A stretch of DNA of 36,592 nt from assembly GCA_022823405.1 (NCBI GenBank), contig JAJDXD010000099.1, forward strand, positions 1 to 36,592, written 5' to 3'. Shown here one piece after another: positions 1 to 7,635 of this stretch (positions within the stretch are counted from its first letter, which is position 1; every line of letters begins with the position of its first letter). This stretch comes from Gammaproteobacteria bacterium. Its GTDB lineage: Bacteria; Pseudomonadota; Gammaproteobacteria; Arenicellales; JAJDZL01. The translations under genes and the position numbers were made by a program. The notes beneath the pieces were generated by a model, which saw only the letters and a program-made list of their open reading frames with translations, was not told the origin of the DNA and made no database searches.

Positions 1-3000
1 GCCGTAGGCAATGCTTACCGTGCGCTCGGTGGTGTCTGTCGTCTCCACCGCCGTCAGTGTTAGTGTTGCTTCAGTTAATCCGTTGCCGCTCAGGGTCACC
101 GCCGGGTTCTGTGCACTGTGCGGGCTGGAAGTGTTAAGTGACACTCCGGCAGGCGCGCTCTTTAGGGCAAGCGTGTAGTGCGTCGTTACCGTGGCCCCTG
201 TAACAGTCAAAGGCACCGTCACGCTTTCTCCTGTTTCAAGCGCGCGTCCCAGGGTAATTGTGATATCCTCGGTGCCGCCCGCCTCGTCAATGAAGCCGCT
301 GCCGGCTCGTGCCAGCGTCACAGTCGTCGGGTCGTCATCGGTAATGGTGCCGACCGCGGTATCGTCGGAAATCGAGGTGCCATCGCTGGCATCGGTCAAT
401 TGAACCAGAAAGGTTTCGCTGAATTCATCGACACTGTCCTCAGTGGTGAGTACAGTGAAGGTTTTGCTGAGGTCGCCAGCAGCGAAACTCAAAACCTGTG
501 CCGTGGTTCGCTCAGTGTAATCGGCTGAACCTGCCGGATGCGCACCGTCCGTGTTTTCAGCCGTACTCCAGCTGACGGTAGCGGCATCTCCAGCTGCACC
601 CGCGCGGGTGACCGTGAAACTGATTACATTGCCCTCGGTTGCCGAAGCATCACCGATTGAGAATGAAGACGCTTCATCATTATCTGTGACTGTTACCGCC
701 AGTGCCTTGACATCCACATCATCGTAACCCCCGCCGCTCGCGCGGTGCTGGATTTCCGCTTTGCGCTTGTCGTCAACGTTGTTGCGATCATCCTCCACAC
801 CGGTTACATTTACCGTCTGGCGCGTATTCCACGTGGTCGGCGTAAAGGTCAACTCAGTCTGATCGGCTGCTGCGACAGTCGCATCGGAACTCGATATCGA
901 TACTGTCACATCCCCGGTCGGCTCAGTGCCCAGCCATACCTCATAAGCCCCCGTGGCACCTTCATCAACAGTCAATCCGTTTGCGGGGTCAAGGTTGATT
1001 CCAATTTCATCGTCATCCTTAAGAGTGATCGTTGCAACTTCCACAACCAGATCCGTCCCACCCGCGGTTGCCGTGCCTTGAACTACAATGGTTTCATCCA
1101 TTTCGCTAACTTGATCGTCGTTAGGCGTTAGCGAGAGACTCACAGTATTTGCACCGGAGGTGGTTTTTGGCTGAATCGTGATTTGCTTGTTTGCTGGTGA
1201 CCATGATGCAGCATAGTCCGTATCAATTGTCGCCGTGCCTGCAAGGTCGAGTACTAAAGTGGTTGTGTTGGTGTCATCTGCTACGTCCGGATCGAATGAA
1301 GCGCTTACTGTAACTGTCGCCGGCTGACCACTCTCGCTGATGGTATTTTGGTCAACCTTGATGGTAACCGCAGGTTGTGTTTCGTCATCCTTGACGGTCA
1401 AAGTGACAGACCCGACCGGCCGACCCGGTGCATCACCTCGAATTACGATAGTTTCGTCGCGTTCCAGTAGCTTATCGTCTACTGGTGTGATGGTTACTAT
1501 CTCAGTTCCCAACCGGGCGTTCGCCGGAATAGTAACTTTATCACCACCGCTTCGCGTGTACTCTCTAGTACCTGTCGTCCCGCTCCACGCGAGTGTAATT
1601 TCCACGTCCTTGGAAAGCGTCGGGTCTGTCGCATCGGCCCACTCTGCAGTCATTGTTAGTTGCTGAGCACCACCTTCCTCGGCAATTTCATTGATGGAAG
1701 TGGAAAGCTTAATGCCTGCGGCATCAAGAATGCGGATCTCGACCGGGCGGACAAACTGCCCCATGGCTGAATCTGTGTCACCCTCAATTCGAAGCGTTTC
1801 TACCTCGGCCTCATTTTTGAAGTCTTCTATGGCAGTGAAGAGAATCCCGCTAGAGGTTGCACTCTTCTGCCATGCTGGGATTGTCACGCTAAGTGTTCCG
1901 GTTACGGAATAGTCGTCGTCACTCGCTGATACATTTATAAGCTTCAACGGAACTTCCAAATCCACGCCATGCGCAGCAGAGACTTTGTTTACTCCAATAT
2001 CGAGTGCCTGCTCGCCTTCACCTTCTTGAAATGTTGATTGATTAACGTCTAATTCGAATCCGATTTGACCGCCATAGATTGAGCCGCGATTCGCTTGCCC
2101 ACTTGAATGACCGGTGAATTCAATCACACTGCTAGGCACCATGCCGCTGATCGTTCCGCAAACTGTTGGGTCCTGCTGACTGCACCAACCGGTAAACTTC
2201 ACTGCACCTATAGGTATTTCGATCACTCCATCAAAGTCAAAATCACCCGGCTGCACAATGTACTCGCAGATTACGCCATTTGTGTCTTTTCGGGTTATGC
2301 AATCCGCTGAAGACAAACCGCTGTCAAGTTTGACGTCCATTCTCGGAGGGCCCGTGATCGTAACAGGAAAATTGGTAATCCAATGTCTCCTGAAAACTGG
2401 ATCGCCAACCTCAAATTCTGTAGCCGGTCCCCAACCGAAGCCAATATTTTGTTGATTCGCCGCACTGAAATCAAAATCAGGATCAGGGGGGCCATTAAAT
2501 GCAAAAATCTCAAGACCTACTTTAGTATTTTCGCTAGGTGATGCCGTCGCGTCATAAACCACTTGATTTGAAACACCTGCTCCTTCAATTGCATAAATGA
2601 AATTGAAGGTTTTTGTTTCTGATACCGTTCCATTGGCAGGGATTGAGAATGTCATCGAATCAGGATCAATTTTTGCAGTGTCCCTAGCGGTATAGGTCAC
2701 TGTATATTCCTCAGTCAGTGATGGTCCGTCTACAACCTTCACGAAACACTCGACTGCTTTTTCTTCACCAACATATTTTGGCATTGCCGTGAAATCACAG
2801 AACAAATCAAAGGTAATAGGCAGGTCGGATTCTCTGATAGAAATAACCCCTTTTCGTCCTTCTATTTCAGCAGTTGCTGATACAGTTAGGGTAGCGACGA
2901 CATATACGCTTTCGTAGCCTTCTGGAATTGCATCATCAACAACTGTAATTTCTGGAGTTGTGATTGAAAGCGTACGAGTGTTTGCAGGAAATTTGAAACT

Positions 3001-3669
3001 AAAACTGTGTGTTGGCGTTTGTGAGGAGCCGTAGTGATAATCGCTAGTATCAGCCCGGTCCGAAATTGTGGTCATCTCGTCGTGCTTGATCGTGCCGGCA
3101 GTTTCTTTCTCAAGCGTGCCACCTCCTCGCAGTTCGAGATCGAATTTCCGCGTTCCTTTCTCGCCTTCATTAAGATTCTCTTGGACTGGAACGGTTATCA
3201 ACAGAGCTGGCTTTGTCTCATTATCGGTAAGCGGAACGTCGACTGTGTCACTTGCAACACCCGTCGCGTTGCCAGTAATGCTGATGGACTCATCACCTTC
3301 ATAATATCCGTCGTCTACAGGATTCAATACCAAATCCGCTGTGCCTGTCAGCTGTCCAGCGGGAATCGTGATATTCGGAATTTGCCCAATTACTTGATAA
3401 TCCGTTGACTGAGCCGAGCCGGCTATAGTCAGGGAAATGGATGTGTTGACACCGCGAGCTGAAGATAGTGCAGCGGTAATCGTAACAGTCGTATTGCCTT
3501 CACCTTCGGCAAACTCAGCATTTGCCGGCACTGAGAGCGTCATACTCGGGGGAGTCTGAGCATAAGCACCAACAGTAAACAAATGTGCAGCCACATATAA
3601 AGCCACACCGGCAAAGACAGCAATAGACTTCGTGATTATGCTTGTGATACGTGGTGATTTCATCGCCAT
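1..3669 (-). CDS. Large exported Calx-beta repeat protein (C-terminus outside window)
   Basis: An uninterrupted minus-strand frame runs from ATG 3669 to the left edge, giving 1,223 codons without a stop. A second in-frame ATG lies at 3663; I prefer 3669 because AGGG sits about 6 nt upstream. The N-terminus has positive residues, a hydrophobic stretch and a likely signal-peptidase site after a VGAYA motif (about residue 38), so the protein is exported. The rest is made of acidic beta-rich repeats of roughly 90-110 residues with the Calx-beta pattern: an EGE/DEG start, 'DY' in the middle, then VDD or EDD and E-x-DE-x (clear copies near residues 45-130 and several more in the C-terminal half). 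One copy carries LTFTPTTWN, typical of bacterial Calx-beta/cadherin-like adhesins. Such repeats bind Ca2+ and occur in surface or secreted proteins; adhesion is an inference. The membrane anchor or secretion domain lies beyond the window. Confidence 0.85.
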   Translation of the reverse strand, partial: MAMKSPRITSIITKSIAVFAGVALYVAAHLFTVGAYAQTPPSMTLSVPANAEFAEGEGNTTVTITAALSSARGVNTSISLTIAGSAQSTDYQVIGQIPNITIPAGQLTGTADLVLNPVDDGYYEGDESISITGNATGVASDTVDVPLTDNETKPALLITVPVQENLNEGEKGTRKFDLELRGGGTLEKETAGTIKHDEMTTISDRADTSDYHYGSSQTPTHSFSFKFPANTRTLSITTPEITVVDDAIPEGYESVYVVATLTVSATAEIEGRKGVISIRESDLPITFDLFCDFTAMPKYVGEEKAVECFVKVVDGPSLTEEYTVTYTARDTAKIDPDSMTFSIPANGTVSETKTFNFIYAIEGAGVSNQVVYDATASPSENTKVGLEIFAFNGPPDPDFDFSAANQQNIGFGWGPATEFEVGDPVFRRHWITNFPVTITGPPRMDVKLDSGLSSADCITRKDTNGVICEYIVQPGDFDFDGVIEIPIGAVKFTGWCSQQDPTVCGTISGMVPSSVIEFTGHSSGQANRGSIYGGQIGFELDVNQSTFQEGEGEQALDIGVNKVSAAHGVDLEVPLKLINVSASDDDYSVTGTLSVTIPAWQKSATSSGILFTAIEDFKNEAEVETLRIEGDTDSAMGQFVRPVEIRILDAAGIKLSTSINEIAEEGGAQQLTMTAEWADATDPTLSKDVEITLAWSGTTGTREYTRSGGDKVTIPANARLGTEIVTITPVDDKLLERDETIVIRGDAPGRPVGSVTLTVKDDETQPAVTIKVDQNTISESGQPATVTVSASFDPDVADDTNTTTLVLDLAGTATIDTDYAASWSPANKQITIQPKTTSGANTVSLSLTPNDDQVSEMDETIVVQGTATAGGTDLVVEVATITLKDDDEIGINLDPANGLTVDEGATGAYEVWLGTEPTGDVTVSISSSDATVAAADQTELTFTPTTWNTRQTVNVTGVEDDRNNVDDKRKAEIQHRASGGGYDDVDVKALAVTVTDNDEASSFSIGDASATEGNVISFTVTRAGAAGDAATVSWSTAENTDGAHPAGSADYTERTTAQVLSFAAGDLSKTFTVLTTEDSVDEFSETFLVQLTDASDGTSISDDTAVGTITDDDPTTVTLARAGSGFIDEAGGTEDITITLGRALETGESVTVPLTVTGATVTTHYTLALKSAPAGVSLNTSSPHSAQNPAVTLSGNGLTEATLTLTAVETTDTTERTVSIAYG

Positions 3670-4147
3670 TAAATGCCCTGAACTGAAAGCGGCTGGGCCG
3701 GGTCCTGCGCGACAAAGAGCGCAAAAGACGCAAAAGACTTGCCCAGCGGTAGTTCCTGCGCGCCGCTTAGTTCATTCCTACTCTCAATTTAGCAGACATC
3801 CGGGGGTTCCGGAGGGACGGCTGTCGGCGAAAATCGTAAATACCGCGCACTTTCGCAGGCGACTGCCAAAATGCGCCGCCGCACTCGGCTTTTCGCTTTC
3901 CCCCGGCTTCAATACTGATCAACATTTACGGATTCTGCTTAAAAACGGGTGATTTGACACTAGAAAAAAATCTTATATGGATTCTGAGAGACAGGTGATA
4001 AAGAAATATTTAGAGGCATTTCCAACAATCTAATTCCTAGTAGTGTGTGGGTTAAACAGACCTGAAAAACCAATGCCACTCTCCTAATCATCTGCGTGCG
4101 AGGCTGAAAGTAGCAGTAATGTAGCATTCCCCATAAATGTGAGACTC

Positions 4148-4192
4148 TCAGTCAGCTCCCGGTAGGACGCTGTCCGAAGGGAAGCAGACTGA
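4148..4192. other. Three-stem hairpin with symmetric internal loops
   Basis: Nested complementary arms can be read directly: TCAGTC (4148-4153) pairs with GACTGA (4187-4192), TCCC (4157-4160) with GGGA (4179-4182), and GGAC (4165-4168) with GTCC (4172-4175). The internal loops are AGC/AGCA and GGTA/GAA. The inner loop resembles a bulged-G (loop E, sarcin-ricin-like) arrangement, normally AGUA/GAA. No T-run follows on either strand, so it is not an obvious rho-independent terminator. It may be a structured RNA element or a chance fold. Confidence 0.35.
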
Positions 4193-4320
4193 AACGTAAA
4201 AAATCAGGCAGCATTTTGCACATTACTAAACAAACTACAAAAAAGACTACCCGATTCAGACACGATTATTAACACTTATTCACACTCTATATTTTATCGT
4301 AACAGCAAATTTGTCGACTG

Positions 4321-4330
4321 CCCCCCCCCC
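4321..4330. repeat. C10 homopolymer tract
   Basis: Ten consecutive C residues follow GTCGACTG in an AT-rich non-coding context. Poly-C or poly-G tracts of this length are prone to slipped-strand length change. The nearest downstream gene is a pseudogene, so a phase-variable promoter role is not supported by the context. Confidence 0.8.
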
Positions 4331-5424
4331 TCTGAAGACAGAACCGATATAAGAAATTACCTTGATAATCAATAATATATAGAATGTTTATGGGCGGAAG
4401 CATTGTGAAAAATGGAGACATCACAGGTTCTTGGCTGAACTCTGTCTGAAGGAAAGCGTTCAACATCTATGCACTGGGTAGATAAACTCAAGGCGAAATG
4501 ACGCTGTGACGGTGATTCCCCGAATTCGATCAAACCACTGCGCTAAGTTTTACAGAAAGTGGGTAAAGTTCAGTTCAGCCTAGAATACTGTGTCTGATAA
4601 ATTTTGACAAATTTCTGGTTTAGGTTTCAATTCGGTGACGCTACAGTTTGCTGAATTCGCCGTTTCAGCAAGATTGACGTCGCAAATGGTTGATGCTATA
4701 CGATGGGCAATCCTCGATTGTTTCGCGGTCATCCTGGCAGGAACCAGCAGTGAAGTCGTAGCAAGAGTCGCTGACGGACTTGTTGTCGACGGACAGGGCA
4801 TCGTCCCTGTTTATGGGATAAATTGGCAAACCTCACCGAGCCTGGAAGCATTAATCAATGCTGCAGTCGACACCCATCCAACCGTCGTATTGCTACCTGC
4901 GTTGCTGGCGGTGTCAAATAACAGGCCGGTATTCGGACAGCAATTGCTGACTGCATACGCGGTTGGCTTTGAATTAATCGCCCGACTGGGTGAGTCTGTC
5001 ACTTTAGATCACTACAACCGGGGGGCGCTCCACTGCAACCATTGAGTCAATTGGCTGTGCAGGAGCAGTCGCAAAACTGCTCGATCTTGACGTCAGGAAT
5101 ACTACCAACGCGTTGTCAATCGCAGCGACTCAGGCGTCGGGTTTTACCTTGCAAATCGACCCATGCCAAACCACTGCAGGCAGGATTTGCTTCGAGAACC
5201 GGTGTCGAAGCAGCCTTGCTTGCCAAAGCGGATATCACTGGAAATCCTGACATCATCGAAAATGAGCGGGGCTTTACCGGGATTTTCGGTGCTGCTGGGC
5301 CACTCGTTACAAATCTGGGTGATCCGTGGGCTTTAGTAGAGCATGGGACCGCGCTGAAACCCTGACCAACTCCGAACCGCTATGGAAGTCGAGATGGTTG
5401 AAACCACCTGCGGTTTTTCCGTTA

Positions 5425-5444
5425 GTATCATGTCATATATGATA
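5425..5444 (+). repeat. Left terminal inverted repeat of the IS630 element
   Basis: The sequence begins GTATCATGTCATATATGATA and matches the reverse complement of 6631-6650 at about 14 of 20 positions, including the shared core ATGTCAT. It is preceded by TA at 5423-5424. Confidence 0.75.
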
Positions 5445-5504
5445 TGACGTATGATTTATAATCACAATCCCATTGATGCCATATTTGTCATCAGGAGTGT
5501 GAAT

Positions 5505-5981
5505 ATGAAACGCTACATCATCACCTTGGAACAGTCCGAACGCAGCCTGCTGAGGGAGATTACGCGCAAGGGCTCGCATGCGTCGCAGAAGATCATCAAT
5601 GCGCTGATTCTTCTGAACTGCGACGAAGGTGATTTCAATCCCCGCCAATCGACCGGAGAGACCATCTGTGGCGTGCTTCAGATCTCTCCGCGCAAGGTGG
5701 ACCGGGTCAAGCGCCGCTTTGTTGAAGAGGGGCTGGAGATTGCGCTTGGCGGACGTCAGGGCAGACGCGAGCACTATGAGGTCAAGGCGGACGGCGAGTT
5801 CGAGGCGCGGCTGGTCGCCCTGTCGTGTTCTCAGCCACCGGAAGGTTATTCGCAGTGGTCGCTTCGGCTGCTGGCTGAGAGGGCGGTGGAACTGGAATAT
5901 ATCGACAGTGTGTCTCATGAAACGGTGCGAAGGGTTCTGAAAAAAACGAAATCAAACCCTGGAGACGCCTCGAATGGGTGA
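5505..5981 (+). CDS. IS630 transposase, N-terminal reading frame (OrfA)
   Basis: ATG 5505 is chosen because AGGAG lies 7 nt upstream (5493-5497); an earlier in-frame codon at 5451 has no such site. The product carries the helix-turn-helix region of IS630-type transposases (SHASQKIINALILLNCDEGD, then the ISPRKVDRVKRRFVEEGLE recognition helix area) and ends in SVSHETVRRVLKK followed by non-family residues and a stop at 5979-5981. The run of seven A at 5940-5946 lies exactly where the family sequence moves to the -1 frame (KNEIKPWRRLEWVIPPKANAEFV). A -1 shift, ribosomal or by polymerase slippage, would therefore join it to OrfB, as in other IS630 members with two overlapping frames. Confidence 0.8.
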   Translation: MKRYIITLEQSERSLLREITRKGSHASQKIINALILLNCDEGDFNPRQSTGETICGVLQISPRKVDRVKRRFVEEGLEIALGGRQGRREHYEVKADGEFEARLVALSCSQPPEGYSQWSLRLLAERAVELEYIDSVSHETVRRVLKKTKSNPGDASNG

Positions 5982-6642
5982 TTCCGCCGAAAGCCAACGC
6001 CGAGTTTGTGGCGGCAATGGAACAGGTTCTTGACGTGTACCGTCGTCCGTACGAACCTGACCATCCGGTGGTTTGCATGGATGAGACGCCGCACCAGCTG
6101 ATTGCCGAGACGCGCGAACCACTGCCAGTAAGTGCGGGGCAGCCATGCAGGGTTGACTATGAATACCGTCGCATGGGGACGTGCAATGTGTTTATGGCGG
6201 CAGAGCCGCTGGCCGGAATCAGAATGACGAAGGTGACGGAACGGCGCGCCAAGCGTGACTTTGCGCAGTTTCTCAGCGACATTGCAGAGCGCTATCGGTC
6301 GGCGAAATCCATCACTCTGGTGAAGGATAATCTGAACATGCATCGTCCCGATGCGCTGTACGAGGTATTTGAGCTAGGCGTTGCCAGAGCGCTTTGGGAC
6401 CGGTTTGAATTCGTGTACACGCCCACAGGCATGGCAGTTGGCTGAATGTCGCTGAATCGGAGATCAGTGTCATGGTGCGTCAGTGCCTGAATCGCAGAAT
6501 TGACTCGATTGATGAGCTGCGCAGCGAAGTGAGCGCCTGGCAGGCGCAGCGGGACCGAATCAATGCGACCGTTGACTGGCAGTTCACCAGCGAAGATGCG
6601 CGCATTCGATTGAAACGGCTTTACCCGACACATGATGCATGA
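5939..6642 (+). pseudogene. IS630 transposase, catalytic part (OrfB), with distal frameshift
   Basis: In frame 2 this segment continues the transposase with the DDE core: the first catalytic Asp in VVCMDETPHQL, the second in LVKDNLNMH. The frame stops at 6443-6445 after YTPTGMAVG. Family members read YTPKHGSWLNVAE here. That text is present one frame over from 6430 (HGSWLNVAESEISVMVRQCL) and continues to TGA 6640-6642 (...RLKRLYPTHDA). The five bases between CCC and CAT where three are expected suggest a 2-nt insertion near 6425-6429. Because the third catalytic Glu lies beyond this point, the enzyme should be inactive unless a second shift occurs. A sequencing error is the alternative. Confidence 0.8.
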
Positions 6643-6650
6643 CATAACAC
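6631..6650 (-). repeat. Right terminal inverted repeat of the IS630 element
   Basis: Read on the minus strand this is GTGTTATGTCATGCATCATG, aligning with the left end over GTRTYATGTCAT. It is followed by the duplicated TA at 6651-6652, and the transposase stop codon (6640-6642) lies within it. Confidence 0.75.
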
Positions 6651-6868
6651 TAGGCACCCCATCAAATCCAATCAGCAAAGATCAACTTGCCAAAAAGTTT
6701 GTTTCTTGCTCCGGTCTGACTATGGCCGAATTCGATCGGTTTCTGGAGTGGCCTACATGCAACAACGTCAATGAGTTGTTCACTACCAATGAAGCCTAGA
6801 GATACAGATGCCGACCGACAGGTTAAGCTACAAATATTCTCAATCAGGTTGGCCTGCTAATGCCCGGA

Positions 6869-7333
6869 TCATTTCTTCTCCGCACTGATTCGGCTCAAAC
6901 GCAGAAAGGTTTCCTTGGTTTCGGGGTTGGAAGCATTCTTTGCAATTTCAACGAAGACTTGACTCAGCGTTGCAGGTGGCAACTGAGCTTGAGGTTCTTC
7001 CGTGACGCCTTTTTTCTTGCGCGGTGTATTTCGTTTTCCATCAACAGCAACTCGTATCACTATCTCTTCGAGGTCTTCGAATCCACACTGAATCAATTGA
7101 GAAAGAATGGTTGTTTGACTATTGATGAGTGCGTGCGCCCAGGTTGGAGAATTAACGGTTACAAAGAGTGAGTTCCCCTCAATCTGCAACTTGGTGGTGT
7201 TGTCAGCAATGTTTTGCCCGGCTGCTTTTTTCCAATGACTGAATATTGTGGTCTCAGCAAATGATTCCGGCGCGCTCGGCAACTCAACTCTGGTGAGGAA
7301 GTCAGATAGTTTTGAGTAGTTGGAATCTGACAT
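6869..7333 (-). CDS. dciA: DciA-like DUF721 protein
   Basis: A 154-residue protein of the DUF721/DciA family, the ancestral bacterial factor that helps load the replicative helicase DnaB in species lacking DnaC/DnaI. Family features are the central segment IFSHWKKAAGQNIADNTTKL and the following strand-helix part with NSLFVTVNSPTWAHALINSQ and ILSQL (about residues 30-85). The C-terminal half is charged and low in complexity, as usual. I chose ATG 7333; a TTG three codons upstream (7342) is in frame, and neither has a clear ribosome binding site. It is divergent from secA, and the DUF721/secA neighbourhood is common in Gammaproteobacteria. Its 3' end faces the end of the MmgE/PrpD remnant. Confidence 0.85.
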   Translation of the reverse strand: MSDSNYSKLSDFLTRVELPSAPESFAETTIFSHWKKAAGQNIADNTTKLQIEGNSLFVTVNSPTWAHALINSQTTILSQLIQCGFEDLEEIVIRVAVDGKRNTPRKKKGVTEEPQAQLPPATLSQVFVEIAKNASNPETKETFLRLSRISAEKK

Positions 7334-7635
7334 GGAAGTCAATTTAGATTGGATTTGCCGGAATCAAAAAAACGGGTCAACATTCAATAAAATAATAGCC
7401 TGCACAAGTTGTTTATCCGTAACTAGTCCCTATTTTATGTTGTACCGGGACTGTCTGAAATTCTGTACAGGAACCGGCAACAGACTGCACCTAAACAAGT
7501 TCAATGAACTGCTCTTGCTTGTAGAGTCAATCACAAGAAAAAAATTATTAAATTCGTCTGCTAACCGATATTGTTCTGCTCACCGTCCATCGACTGTAAC
7601 ATTAGCCATTCGATCACCACAATTTCTGAATTTTT
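7334..7635. promoter_or_regulatory. Divergent dciA/secA promoter region
   Basis: This 302-bp gap separates the divergent dciA and secA starts and must hold both promoters. A weak secA candidate is TTGTTT at about 7409 with TATTTT 16 nt downstream near 7431. No SecM-like leader peptide with an arrest motif is evident, and secA ATG 7636 lacks a strong Shine-Dalgarno sequence. Confidence 0.4.

Larger units (their letters stand above)
3670..4634. other. Long intergenic region with no recognisable gene
   Basis: About 965 bp between the start of the Calx-beta gene and the MmgE/PrpD remnant. The part near 3670-3960 is GC-richer and should hold the promoter and leader of the minus-strand surface-protein gene. 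The part from 3960 to 4634 is AT-rich and includes a structured hairpin (4148-4192) and a C10 tract (4321-4330). Open frames here, such as 3632-3952 on the plus strand, have no recognisable domain. I see no tRNA or known riboswitch consensus. Confidence 0.6.
5425..6650 (+). mobile_element. IS630-family insertion sequence
   Basis: This 1,226-bp element encodes a DDE transposase of IS630 type and is bordered on both sides by TA (5423-5424 and 6651-6652), the dinucleotide IS630/Tc1-mariner elements duplicate on insertion. The left end GTATCATGTCAT (from 5425) matches the reverse complement of the right end, GTGTTATGTCAT (from 6650). It sits inside the MmgE/PrpD remnant, whose coding text resumes directly after the right TA. 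Its transposase carries a distal frame disruption, so this copy is probably not autonomous. Confidence 0.85.
4635..6799 (+). pseudogene. MmgE/PrpD family protein remnant, frameshifted, deleted and interrupted by an IS630 element
   Basis: The family comprises 2-methylcitrate dehydratase-like and related proteins of about 450 residues. The text starts with GTG at 4635 (LQFAEFAVSARLT...ILDCFAVILAG). At about 5026 the sense shifts to frame 1 (TATIESIGCAGAVAKLLDLD), and at about 5160 to frame 2 (HAKPLQAGFASRTGVEAALL, then KADITG), ending with a stop at 5363-5365. A short piece from 5366 to 5424 continues to the IS. Beyond the IS, 6650-6799 encodes the family C-terminus (LGTPSNPISKDQLAKKF...). Joining 5424 to 6653, that is removing the IS and one TA copy, gives an uninterrupted AVFPLGTPSNPI reading, which shows the exact insertion point. 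Family residues amounting to about 140 codons are missing around 5365, so an internal deletion accompanied the decay. The gene is inactive. Confidence 0.85.

Noticed and set aside
178..3408. Several plus-strand open frames of 65-128 codons
   Set aside because: They lie opposite the continuous minus-strand Calx-beta frame, have no domains or ribosome binding sites, and are explained by the composition of the repeat-coding strand.
3632..3952. Plus-strand open frame of 106 codons
   Set aside because: It overlaps the start and leader of the surface-protein gene and reads as basic low-information sequence with no family resemblance.
3670..3960. Possible c-di-GMP riboswitch in the leader of the Calx-beta gene
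   Set aside because: The region is GC-rich with small inverted repeats, but the conserved core of the GEMM class could not be matched.
7343..7635. SecM-like leader peptide upstream of secA
   Set aside because: The open frame at 7320-7646 overlaps both neighbouring starts and has no signal sequence or arrest motif.
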